A DNA stretch of 64,000 nt, taken from the NCBI RefSeq assembly GCF_000337575.1, contig NZ_AOIM01000035.1, positions 111,498 to 175,497 on the forward strand, given 5' to 3'. Shown here one piece after another: positions 56,631-64,000 of this stretch. The translations under genes were made by a program, and so were the position numbers. How positions within the stretch are numbered: position 1 is the first letter of the stretch; every line of letters starts with the position of its first letter. This stretch comes from Natrialba hulunbeirensis JCM 10989 (lineage in GTDB: Archaea > Halobacteriota > Halobacteria > Halobacteriales > Natrialbaceae). Under the pieces are notes generated by a model. The model was given only the letters and a program-made list of their open reading frames with translations, was not told the origin of the DNA and searched no databases.

Positions 56631-57062
56631 ATGAACGTCGAACTCCCGTTCGCGCCCGTGGATACGATTATCCGCCGGAACGCGGGCGAGCTTCGGGTGA
56701 GTGCCGATGCGTCCCAGGAACTCGCAGCCCGGATCCAGGACCACGGGAGCGAACTCGCGATCGACGCCGCCGAGTGCGCCACTGACGACGGCCGAAAGAC
56801 GCTGATGGCCGCCGACTTCGGCGTCGAAACCGTCGTCGACAAGAACGAACTCGAGTTGCCCGTCGCGCCCGTCGACCGGATCGCCAGACTGGAGATCGAG
56901 GACCAGTACCGGGTCTCGATGGATGCTCGCGTCGCGCTCGCGGACATTCTCGAGGACTATGCCGACAACGTCGCGGGTGCGGCGGCGATTCTCGCACACC
57001 ACGCCGATCGGCGCACAATCATCGACGACGACATCGAGACGTACTTCTCGCTGTTCGAGTGA
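56631..57062 (+). CDS. hstA: archaeal doublet histone
   Basis: This 143-residue protein consists of two fused histone folds. The first is LPFAPVDTIIRRNAGELRVSADASQELAARI through MAADFGVE; the second is LPVAPVDRIARLEIEDQYRVSMDARVALADIL through DDDIETYFSLFE. Each has the PVDRI start, a long central helix and the R-T-I/D-D end pair. Haloarchaeal histones are encoded as one tandem gene, as here. A longer frame upstream exists, but MNVELPFAPVDTI is the canonical start. It is six bases from the deacetylase-family gene. Confidence 0.95.
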   Translation: MNVELPFAPVDTIIRRNAGELRVSADASQELAARIQDHGSELAIDAAECATDDGRKTLMAADFGVETVVDKNELELPVAPVDRIARLEIEDQYRVSMDARVALADILEDYADNVAGAAAILAHHADRRTIIDDDIETYFSLFE

Positions 57063-57068
57063 CAGCAG

Positions 57069-58103
57069 ATGCAATTCGGCTACAGCGAGGCCTGCCTCGC
57101 ACACGATCCCGGTCCGCGCCACCCGGAGTCGCCGGACCGACTGCGTGCCATTCGAGAGCGCCTGAAGAAGAAACACGGCGTCGAGTACGTTGAGGCAGAC
57201 CCCTGTCCAATCGAGGACATTGCGGCCGTCCACGACCGAGCGTACATCGACTCGGTCAAGGAGTTCTGTGAGGACGGCGGGGGGAACTGGGATCCCGACA
57301 CGACGGCAGTCGAGGCGACCTGGGATGCGATCTGTGCCAGCGCCGGACAGGCCTGCTGGGCCGTCGACGCCGCGCTCGCGGGTGACTCAGGTCGCAAGAC
57401 GCCGTTTGCGATCGGCCGACCGCCGGGCCACCACGCCGTCCCCGACGACGCGATGGGGTTTTGTTTCGCAAACAACGTCGCGATCGCCGCACAACACGCA
57501 CTCGACCACGACGAGTACGATGTCGACCGCGTCGCGATCTTCGACTGGGACGTCCACCACGGCAACGGGACACAGGACATCTTCGATGACGGCGACGACG
57601 TCTTCTTCGTCTCGATCCACGAACAGGGCCTCTATCCCGGCACCGGCGATGTCGAGGAGACGGGGACTGGCGACGGTGCAGGGACGACGATGAACATCCC
57701 GATGCCTGCCGGCACGAGCGACGCGGGCTATCTCGCCGCGTTCGACGGCCCCGTTGCGACCGCACTCGAGTCGTTCGATCCGGACCTCTTGCTCATCAGC
57801 GCAGGGTTCGACGCCCACCGCCACGACCCAATTTCACGAATCCGCCTCTCGACGGAGGCCTACGCGCTGTTGACCGATCGTGTGCGGACGCTTGCTGGCG
57901 AACTGGGTGCACCGCTCGCGTTCGTTCTCGAAGGCGGCTACGGGCTGGACGTCCTCGCAGACAGCGTCTCGATCGTCCACGAGACGTTCGACGGCCGCGA
58001 ACCGATCGGGCCGGACGACGACGCCGAAATCGACGAGGCAGTCGAAGCTGCACTCGAGGCGGTTCTCGAGGAACACGAGTTAGATGCCGATCTTGGCCTG
58101 TAG
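57069..58103 (+). CDS. histone deacetylase family enzyme
   Basis: This 344-residue protein belongs to the HDAC/AcuC/acetylpolyamine amidohydrolase superfamily. Active-site residues are visible: His121-His122 in GRPPGHHAV, Asp161 and His163 in FDWDVHHGNGTQ, and Asp248 in SAGFDAHRHDP, followed by LEGGYGLDVLAD. The zinc-dependent enzyme removes acetyl groups from lysines or small amines. It lies six bases downstream of the histone gene, so both are likely on one transcript. Whether histone lysines are the substrate is unknown; the doublet histone has no classic lysine-rich tail. Confidence 0.92.
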   Translation: MQFGYSEACLAHDPGPRHPESPDRLRAIRERLKKKHGVEYVEADPCPIEDIAAVHDRAYIDSVKEFCEDGGGNWDPDTTAVEATWDAICASAGQACWAVDAALAGDSGRKTPFAIGRPPGHHAVPDDAMGFCFANNVAIAAQHALDHDEYDVDRVAIFDWDVHHGNGTQDIFDDGDDVFFVSIHEQGLYPGTGDVEETGTGDGAGTTMNIPMPAGTSDAGYLAAFDGPVATALESFDPDLLLISAGFDAHRHDPISRIRLSTEAYALLTDRVRTLAGELGAPLAFVLEGGYGLDVLADSVSIVHETFDGREPIGPDDDAEIDEAVEAALEAVLEEHELDADLGL

Positions 58104-58179
58104 CTGTCCCAGCGGATAGTTGTCCACGTTTCATCCGCCCTTGATCTGCCCTCGATATCGAATTGTGACCGCGTGTCGG

Positions 58180-58377
58180 TCACATTCCTACTGCGACAGC
58201 CAAACCAGCAAACACAAAGAACCCGCCAATCAGTCTGTAGAACAAAATTCCACCACTAGACAAGGTTCCTTCTTGCAGAAGCCCTAGAAAGAACATCCGT
58301 AGCAACTTTTCTGGAAACGCCACGATCGCAAGCCCGAACAGAAATAACAATACACCAGCAGGATTCATGACAGACAT
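58180..58377 (-). CDS. small membrane protein, 65 residues
   Basis: The product has two predicted spans (AGVLLFLFGLAIVAFPEKLLRM and LFYRLIGGFFVFAGLAVAVGM) and a short polar loop (QEGTLSSGGI). This arrangement resembles the DUF6199-like short haloarchaeal membrane proteins, but I cannot assign it firmly. DNA around it is less GC-rich than the flanking genes. It stands alone between the convergent deacetylase gene and cca. Confidence 0.6.
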   Translation of the reverse strand: MSVMNPAGVLLFLFGLAIVAFPEKLLRMFFLGLLQEGTLSSGGILFYRLIGGFFVFAGLAVAVGM

Positions 58378-58445
58378 TCTATCCTGATCTCGTATATTTG
58401 TTCCGCCATTCGAACTCTGTTACTAATTCATAACTCGAGACGAAC

Positions 58446-59903
58446 TCATGGCCGCGGCTCGAAGTACGTCCTGAGCTCGCGACCGAACTCCTCGAGTAGC
58501 ACTGTAATTTCGTCGCCCACTAACACCTCGTAGTCGGACTCGAGTGCTGTCTGGACGTGCGCCCCGAGGCCAACGTCGAAGAGACGCTGGCTCTCCAGAA
58601 ACTCGCGTGCGCTCGTAAATTCTCGCTCGCGCTCGGTGACGTAGCGGTCGCCGTCGATGAACGGGCCGTAGGCGTCGGGATCGTCCGCGTACGCGTTGTA
58701 GAACCCCTCAGCGTGGTCCTGCACGTGAACTGGCGGTCCGTCGTGGCGCTCGACCGCGGGGCGCTCGGCGACGGCGAGTTCGACGAACACGACGGCCGTC
58801 TCGTCTGCGAACGCCGCAGCGCGGAAGACGTCGAAGCCGCGGTCGTCGAGCCCCTGTGTGATCCCGTCGAGCGATTTCTGGAGCTGGGGGTAGAGCTGGT
58901 CCTCTACAAGGTCCGGCGCGTCGAATCGGATCGCAACCGGCGTCGTCTGGCGTCGCTCGAGGTGCTCGCGAAGTTCCGTTTTGGGTAGTGGTTTGGGGTC
59001 GGCAGGCTCGACGTACTCGAGTGCCGGTTCCTCGAGGAACGCGCGAGCGTAGTGCTGGAGTCGAGCGACGTTCTCGGGGGAGCAGACGGCGGCGACGTTG
59101 CGGTCGGGGTCTGTGGGGTCGATGACGATGAGCGGGTCGGCAAAGGTTTCACGGCCGTGGTCCTCGGGATCGAGTTCAACTGGTGGCTGCCAGTCCGCAG
59201 CAGCCTCGAGAAGCGGGCGAAAGCCGCCGTACTCGCAGACGAGCAGTTCGGTCAGGTAACCGCTGAACCCACGTGTTCGGAGGTCGCTCCCGTAGGCACC
59301 GATCCCCTTCAGGAACTGCTTCGTGACGCGCACGTCGGCGGCGAGTTCGTCGTCGAGGCGCTGGCGCAGGTATTCCGTGTGGAACGGTGTTCGGTCGACG
59401 GCCGATCTGATTTCGGTGGCCGACTCGAGTCGAAAGCAGGGGACGACGTCGACGTCGAATCCCTCGACGGTGCCTTTGACGTAGGGGTGTTCGGCGTACT
59501 CCTCGTGGCCGTCGGGGAGGGTGGTGTGTCCGACCTCGAGGCCGTGGGACTCGAGTGTCTCCCGGTCGAGTTCGAGCGGGAATCGGACGAAGACGTCGAT
59601 GTCGCGGTCGCCGCTGATCCAGGTGCCTCTCGCGGTGGAGCCGACCTGAATGACGTCTGCGTCGTCGCACAGCTCGGTTGCGGCCTCTTCGGCGCGGGTG
59701 GTGAGCCGGTCGGCGACTGCACGGAGTCGCTCGCGTTCGTCTTCGTCGGGGTCGACGCGGTCTCGGACGGTGGCGACGACGCTGTTGAACTCGTCGCTAG
59801 CAGCATCACTGCTGTCGCTGCCGTTGCCTTCGTTTCGAGTTCCTCCGGCATCACGGTCGCCGGCGTCTACGCCAGCGCCGGCGTCTGCATCCTCGTCGCT
59901 CAT
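58446..59903 (-). CDS. cca: archaeal CCA-adding enzyme (tRNA nucleotidyltransferase)
   Basis: This 485-residue class I nucleotidyltransferase adds or repairs the CCA end of tRNAs. The catalytic motif is GSTARGTWISGDRDIDVFVRF around residues 88-108, with carboxylates Asp101 and Asp103. The archaeal body is recognised by EYAEHPYVKGTVEGFDVDVVPCF, RVTKQFLKGIGAYGSDLRTRGFSGYLTELLV and DPTDPDRNVAA. None of the tRNA genes in this window encodes CCA, so the enzyme is needed. The first 40 residues are an acidic low-complexity leader. It is divergent from tRNA-Asn. Confidence 0.95.
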   Translation of the reverse strand: MSDEDADAGAGVDAGDRDAGGTRNEGNGSDSSDAASDEFNSVVATVRDRVDPDEDERERLRAVADRLTTRAEEAATELCDDADVIQVGSTARGTWISGDRDIDVFVRFPLELDRETLESHGLEVGHTTLPDGHEEYAEHPYVKGTVEGFDVDVVPCFRLESATEIRSAVDRTPFHTEYLRQRLDDELAADVRVTKQFLKGIGAYGSDLRTRGFSGYLTELLVCEYGGFRPLLEAAADWQPPVELDPEDHGRETFADPLIVIDPTDPDRNVAAVCSPENVARLQHYARAFLEEPALEYVEPADPKPLPKTELREHLERRQTTPVAIRFDAPDLVEDQLYPQLQKSLDGITQGLDDRGFDVFRAAAFADETAVVFVELAVAERPAVERHDGPPVHVQDHAEGFYNAYADDPDAYGPFIDGDRYVTEREREFTSAREFLESQRLFDVGLGAHVQTALESDYEVLVGDEITVLLEEFGRELRTYFEPRP

Positions 59904-59999
59904 TTCCCCGCATCTACTCGTGCGGTGCGTGAAAGGGTGTCGAACCGCCGGAAGCGAAAACGAAAGCCCTATCAAATGAACCCTCCAATCACGAGTTGA

Positions 60000-60072
60000 G
60001 CCGAAGTAGCTCAGATGGTAGAGCACCTCGCTGTTAACGAGGTTGTCCCAGGTTCGAGTCCTGGCTTCGGCG
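60000..60072 (+). tRNA. tRNA-Asn(GTT)
   Basis: Acceptor strands GCCGAAG (60000-60006) and CTTCGGC (60065-60071) pair fully, with discriminator G. The anticodon stem CCTCG/CGAGG closes the loop CTGTTAA, giving anticodon GTT. The T-arm is CCAGG-TTCGAGT-CCTGG. No CCA is encoded. Its 3' end faces the accessory-looking DNA that starts at about 60100. Confidence 0.95.
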
Positions 60073-60134
60073 TCCAACACTTCTTCGGAATTGGTGGCTC
60101 TCTCGCTACACTCGAGTCGATCTGTCGTCAGCTT

Positions 60135-60620
60135 TCAGTGCAACTCGTCGAGTGCACTCACGACGGCATCCGCGACATCCGCCCACTGCTCCTGCCGAAC
60201 GTCCATCGGCTGTTCGAGCTGAATCGTCTGTCCGATCGTTCCGACCTCGTTGAGCACGTTCTCGGGCGCTGCACCGGCGTAGCTCGTTGCGTCACTGCTC
60301 GCGAGCTCGACCGGCGTCTCGGGCAGGGCCTCCTCGAGTGCAGTGGCGACGAGTGCCCGGTCGGCTTCGCTTGCGGTCCCGCCAACGAGGATGGTGTCGC
60401 TCGTGTAGCCGTGGAAAGCGACGCTCCACTCGAACTCCCCGTGGCGGATGTCGTCGAGGGCTGGAAACGAGGCGTGGTGGATATCCGTCGAGTGGACGTG
60501 CCACCGGCCGAGCGCGCCGCCGCCGTCGTTGAAGCCCGCGCAGATCCAGGCGAGGCCGTCGGCCGTGTCGGCGACGCGCTCGGCCTGCCAGTCGGTTCCG
60601 TACTTTTGCTCGCCACGACG
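60135..60620 (-). pseudogene. truncated poly-gamma-glutamate hydrolase gene
   Basis: The frame ending at 60135 reads GTDWQAERVADTADGLAW, FPALDDIRHGEFEWSVAFHGYTSD, TILVGGTASEADRALVATALE and TIQLEQPMDVRQEQWADVADAVVSAL. These match the last ~160 residues of the poly-gamma-glutamate hydrolase domain in the gene at 60942-63461. The N-terminal third with the metal-binding HGG..E motif is gone. At about 60620 the sequence switches into an IS630-type transposase fragment with no start codon, so this is an insertion or rearrangement remnant. Confidence 0.85.
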
Positions 60621-60622
60621 AT

Positions 60623-60793
60623 TGGCAAGGTATTGCGTTTGAGTACTTTCCAGACCTGCTCAATTAAGTTGAGATCAGGTGTACCGACAGGAAGAAAGGC
60701 ATGATCAATACCGGGTTGGTGTGCGTACTTGCGCGTGTATTCACAAATATTTTCTTTTGCCCCCCTTGTAAAAATACAGTCTCTTTGAAACAT
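60623..60793 (-). mobile_element. C-terminal fragment of an IS630-family transposase
   Basis: The frame reads CIFTRGAKENICEYTRKYA, then FLPVGTPDLNLIEQVWKVLKR, the DDE-superfamily C-terminal signature of IS630-type transposases (FLP..TPDLN.IE..W). The N-terminal domain, the first two catalytic aspartates and the terminal inverted repeats are missing. The DNA is strikingly AT-rich compared with the flank. The last residues fuse out of frame into the decayed hydrolase gene, so the fragment marks the breakpoint. Confidence 0.75.
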
Positions 60794-60941
60794 GTCTTCA
60801 GAGCTCAGATTCGATCTCTGGTTCTCCGGTAACTCACGCTCCAGCGTCAGTTTGCTGAGGATGCCTTGGGAGGAACTGGACCTGACAGTGCTGCCATCAA
60901 ACTGCAGTATGGTTCGGGGTCAGACCACGCTCAGATAGATT

Positions 60942-63461
60942 TTACTCGATATTCATCTCCTGCCGGTAGAACGCGATCGTCGCTTCGGCTACATCTACCC
61001 ATTTACATTGTTCAGTCCTAACCGACGACGGGAGTTCAAGCTGAATACCGCCGCGACCATTCCTCTCGCCGCCGTTCGTAAACTCATTAGTAATATTCCG
61101 AGGATTCGTTCCAGCGAACGACTCTGCCCAGCTAGGGTGGTCATCGCCGTAGACGTGTACGTCCTCGTCGGGTAGCGCCTCTACGAGATAGCCGCCGTAC
61201 GTTTCACGGAGCTCCTGATCAAGTAGGCCGCCGACGAGTATGCCGTCCGCAGTGAATCCGTGGATTGAAAGTGAATAATCCCAGTCGAACCCTAGGGCCT
61301 CAATCGCGGGATACCCATTACGCATGTCCGACGAAGTCGTGTGCCACCGGTCAAAGCTCGAACCGATGGTCTCACGGTAACCTTCGTGGATCCAGTACGG
61401 AGTGTCGAGCTCTTGGGCGATGTAGTAACAAATTCGGCTTGTTCGCCACTCGGTGTCTCCCCCATGGGGAGCAAACGGAAGGAAGCGTTTGTCAGGGCTG
61501 TCTTTGTACCACTCGGCGGACTCCTCTTCCTCATAGACTGTTGGATGATAGACGTTGGCGTGTGGGAGTCCCTGTTCGGCAATCGCTTGTACCTCCTGTT
61601 CAACTGTCCCCGTAGAATTTCTAAGCGCTGGTTCGTCGATGTCTGGCTTTCTGAGGTCGGGATTTGGAACTTGATATTCAGTGTCAGTGTCGAGTTGAAC
61701 GACGAACGATCTAGGCACTCCATGTCGGTCTTGGTCCCACTGCCCTTTGTCGAAAACCTCGTCATCGTACTCTGGATTGTTGAGATGACGACGTGCGAAC
61801 CAAGTCATACGGATTCTTGGAACTTCTCTGTCATCAGAGTACGTTCCATAAGCCGTGTAGGCCTGGTAGCGGTCGTCGGGATAGTCGGCATGGTGGAGCC
61901 GTAGATTGTCCCAACCCTCGGTCACATTCGCTTCCTCTGGCTCAAAGCTGCGATCTATCGGCTCTCCGTCGAATTTCGTCAAAATGTTGAACTCGTCGAC
62001 CAGTTCCTCGTGGAAGAAAACTCGTTCGTTCGTCATGGAGAAATCCCACTCCGAACGCGCTTGACTAACACCGACGTACTTCTGTCCTTCCTCTGGTTCA
62101 AACGGCTCGATTTCGACATCCAGACCGATAACGTCGTCCTCCGTGAGCTTATCCACTTCGTCAGGCTCACTAGGACTAGTAAAGCGCGGGCTATCGTTTT
62201 TGACGGAAGCGCCGTCGGCGTTGGTAAACCGATGTCTACCCCAGCGTGCCGTCCGCATCACAGCCCGCATTCTATCGGTTTCGTGATCGCTGTAGACGCG
62301 ATGAACCTGGAAGACACGTTTTTGATTGAACGCTCGACTCCGAACCGTCACCATGTCGCCCTTCTCAACGCCGAGCTTGGCAGCGGTTTTTTCGTTGATT
62401 CCACAGAGGAGTGCATTTCCAACCTCCTCACCCCAATCACTCAAGGCTACACCCATTCGAGGCCAGATACCGGTGAACTTTTTGACCTCACATTGCGTAC
62501 CGGTATCAACATGGCCTAAACGCTCGCGGGCGTTACTACCCATTCGGATGCTTGGCCAGAAACCATCTTGGTCGTGCTGGGCCCAATAGCCGAAGCAATT
62601 AGCCTGTTTGGTATCACTCCGTTCGATCCAGATATTGTCTTCCCGTGATTTAAGTTGGTCAATCTGGTACTCTGAATGTTCGAAAAATCCTTTCGAAAGC
62701 CTGACTGCAAACTCGTCACCGACGTTGTCCCACTTTGTTTTAGCATACTCAATAGTTGGTTTCGGGTACGTTCGTCCAGAGGTCTCCGATGACGGTTTAT
62801 ATTCCACCGGTGATGCGATGTCAGCATCCCCCAACCGTTCCCTCGCAGCGGAACTCATACGAAGTGTATTAAGCGTATAGTCTTCGTTGTGGGTCCCGGC
62901 AACGCTATATAATGATTGCCCATTACCACTGAGAGAACTCACCTGAACGAAGTCCCCTACAAGATCACTATCTTCGGGTGGAACTCTGACTGTATATGGA
63001 GAACCCAATTCATACCAGCCTGTTTTTGCATAGTCGATATATGAGGGGGCTTCTTCGTCGTCTACTTTTTCCCAACTTACTTCATCATTAACTTCTGTAT
63101 TAGCTCGTTCTCGAGCATTCTTTCCCATGCGAATCGAGCTACTATAACCTTTACCGTGTGTACCATAGACTCCGAAATAGAACTCATCTGTGGTTCCTTC
63201 TACTGTAATCTTGATGATATCTCCTCCTCCGATCCCTTCAAAGCTATCTGGAACACGACAAGAATACATATCACTGATCTCTGGCCAGTCGCTCTGGGCC
63301 TTCTTGATGTATGTGCTTCCGGAGGTCTGACTAGATTCGGCCTCTCCTTCTGTTAGCGGAGTGCCTGCATCACTGCTTACTCCCGTTGCCGTCAATGCCC
63401 CGGACATGAGCATTGACCGGCGATACATTCCATCATCATTATCGTTGAAATCCTGACACAT
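60942..63461 (-). CDS. large secreted protein: five tandem beta-rich repeats plus poly-gamma-glutamate hydrolase domain
   Basis: The 839-residue product starts with a twin-arginine signal if read from the internal Met12 (YRRSMLMSGALTATG), so export is likely. Residues about 51-133, 141-223, 235-330, 336-430 and 462-576 are related repeats with a pattern like VRVP...GD(I/F)(I/V)(K/Q)(I/V), then an IRMG.NARERL block. Residues 600-839 are a poly-gamma-glutamate hydrolase domain with APHGGDTEW (His666, Glu671), HTTSSDM and LSIHGFTADGILVGG (His734). The DNA is less GC-rich than the core genes, indicating acquisition. It might attack gamma-polyglutamate capsules. Confidence 0.75.
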   Translation of the reverse strand: MCQDFNDNDDGMYRRSMLMSGALTATGVSSDAGTPLTEGEAESSQTSGSTYIKKAQSDWPEISDMYSCRVPDSFEGIGGGDIIKITVEGTTDEFYFGVYGTHGKGYSSSIRMGKNARERANTEVNDEVSWEKVDDEEAPSYIDYAKTGWYELGSPYTVRVPPEDSDLVGDFVQVSSLSGNGQSLYSVAGTHNEDYTLNTLRMSSAARERLGDADIASPVEYKPSSETSGRTYPKPTIEYAKTKWDNVGDEFAVRLSKGFFEHSEYQIDQLKSREDNIWIERSDTKQANCFGYWAQHDQDGFWPSIRMGSNARERLGHVDTGTQCEVKKFTGIWPRMGVALSDWGEEVGNALLCGINEKTAAKLGVEKGDMVTVRSRAFNQKRVFQVHRVYSDHETDRMRAVMRTARWGRHRFTNADGASVKNDSPRFTSPSEPDEVDKLTEDDVIGLDVEIEPFEPEEGQKYVGVSQARSEWDFSMTNERVFFHEELVDEFNILTKFDGEPIDRSFEPEEANVTEGWDNLRLHHADYPDDRYQAYTAYGTYSDDREVPRIRMTWFARRHLNNPEYDDEVFDKGQWDQDRHGVPRSFVVQLDTDTEYQVPNPDLRKPDIDEPALRNSTGTVEQEVQAIAEQGLPHANVYHPTVYEEEESAEWYKDSPDKRFLPFAPHGGDTEWRTSRICYYIAQELDTPYWIHEGYRETIGSSFDRWHTTSSDMRNGYPAIEALGFDWDYSLSIHGFTADGILVGGLLDQELRETYGGYLVEALPDEDVHVYGDDHPSWAESFAGTNPRNITNEFTNGGERNGRGGIQLELPSSVRTEQCKWVDVAEATIAFYRQEMNIE

Positions 63462-63464
63462 AAT

Positions 63465-63989
63465 TCACAGATCATCCTCCAGTTGCCGCTCATCACTGTC
63501 ATACTCAAAGTGCTCATCAGTGTGAGCTCCCTCCATGACTTCTTCCTGGTTTGCTGCAGTAGTGACGACTCTCTTTCCCTTTGTATCTACATAGTTGATT
63601 TTTGATGATTCGATCCAGACTGATCCCTTTTCACCAGGAACAGGGCCACCACCGTCAACGTCAGTTAGAGCTCTCACTCGGTGGTCCTCGTCTACGTACC
63701 GGAACTCGTCATTCTCAATCCAAAGCGAGCCTGGGTTGATCTCATCCCCTGGCTCACGAAAGTTCCCTTCGTATTTCCAGACGGTTCCATCACCCACGGT
63801 AAAGAAAAGGTCGTCTCCATCAACCCATATATCTCCTCGAATCCCACGTTTTTGACAATTGCTGGTATCGCCCCGAGACGGTACTTTAAGCGCAGTTGTT
63901 CGCGAGTCAGCAACAACATCTCCAGCTTTGTCAACAGGGATTTTCACACCATACATACCGCTGTCATGGTTCCCTACGAATACCTCCAT
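63465..63989 (-). CDS. repeat protein of unknown function, possible adhesin or tail-fibre fragment
   Basis: The visible 174 residues contain three imperfect ~30-residue strand-loop repeats with the pattern G(D/S)(I/L/V)W(V/I)..D...(F/Y)(V/T)..(D/G) at about residues 53-78, 87-112 and 120-147, which suggest a beta-helical or fibre-like shape. The frame has no stop before the window edge, so the gene may start further right; ATG at 63989 is the first one seen. It lies three bases upstream of the hydrolase gene on the same strand, so both form an operon. No signal peptide is evident in the visible part. Confidence 0.55.
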   Translation of the reverse strand: MEVFVGNHDSGMYGVKIPVDKAGDVVADSRTTALKVPSRGDTSNCQKRGIRGDIWVDGDDLFFTVGDGTVWKYEGNFREPGDEINPGSLWIENDEFRYVDEDHRVRALTDVDGGGPVPGEKGSVWIESSKINYVDTKGKRVVTTAANQEEVMEGAHTDEHFEYDSDERQLEDDL

Positions 63990-64000
63990 TGTGTCTACCT

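Noticed and set aside
60792-60938. 48-residue plus-strand frame between the IS fragment and the hydrolase gene
   Set aside because: No motif, no promoter seen, and it lies in rearranged DNA at the junction.

Overview
This window is chromosomal DNA of a halophilic archaeon (class Halobacteria). The proteins are very acidic, the DNA is GC-rich, the RNA polymerase genes are split in the haloarchaeal way (B''/B' and A'/A''), and there are stand-alone HalOD1 proteins, a doublet histone, a TFB and Tat-type lipoproteins. The overall gene set fits the Natrialbales side of the group best, but that is only an impression; no 16S gene is present.

Layout. 1-59 is the 5' part of a tRNA-Asp. 384-8656 is one compact transcription operon, rpoH-rpoB2-rpoB1-rpoA1-rpoA2-nusA. 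After an FMN-dependent hydroxyacid oxidase come rpsL-rpsG, a DUF5781-type protein and EF-2, so the first 14.5 kb is the classic transcription/translation locus. 14.7-17.3 kb holds a HalOD1 protein, an HTH regulator, a tiny membrane protein and an alpha/beta hydrolase. 17.5-22.8 kb is a complete Liv-type ABC import operon. 22.9-30.8 kb combines serS with a metal/ion block: a PhoU/TrkA-C protein, two half-size MgtE membrane proteins, a CBS-MgtE, a broken uspA, a FluC (crcB) pair and a CDF transporter. 30.9-37.3 kb has an MBL hydrolase, an acyl-CoA synthetase, an orphan iron-box-controlled ABC ATPase and the ASH-Ski2 helicase. 37.5-39.1 kb has a BofA-like protein, tRNA-Pro, a 52-residue zinc-finger protein and a DUF502 protein. 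39.2-43.2 kb is the MCM helicase interrupted by a 642-residue intein. 43.3-50 kb has a TFB with an acidic tail, then NAD salvage genes (pncA-like and pncB) flanking two HVO_1808-like surface metalloprotease candidates. 50.2-54 kb has membrane proteins, AMMECR1, the RNase P RNA and another HalOD1. 54.2-54.7 kb has a tRNA-Arg whose 3' end plus a two-hairpin flank is duplicated. 55.1-59.9 kb carries RPA2, the doublet histone, a histone-deacetylase-family enzyme, a small membrane protein and the CCA-adding enzyme. From tRNA-Asn (60000-60072) to the right edge the DNA changes character: a decayed poly-gamma-glutamate hydrolase copy, an IS630-type transposase fragment, then a large secreted multi-domain poly-gamma-glutamate hydrolase and a repeat protein in less GC-rich DNA, probably the edge of an integrated element.

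Most striking observations. (i) The RNase P RNA carries four tandem 36-nt units, each folding into the same 29-nt hairpin with co-varying stems, inserted between P3 and conserved region I. (ii) The MCM intein keeps both endonuclease aspartates and has two additional HTH-like segments. (iii) The tRNA-Asn-linked region encodes a five-repeat protein ending in a poly-gamma-glutamate hydrolase domain, next to a decayed copy of the same enzyme. (iv) A 126-bp repeat overlaps the tRNA-Arg 3' end and looks like an integration scar.
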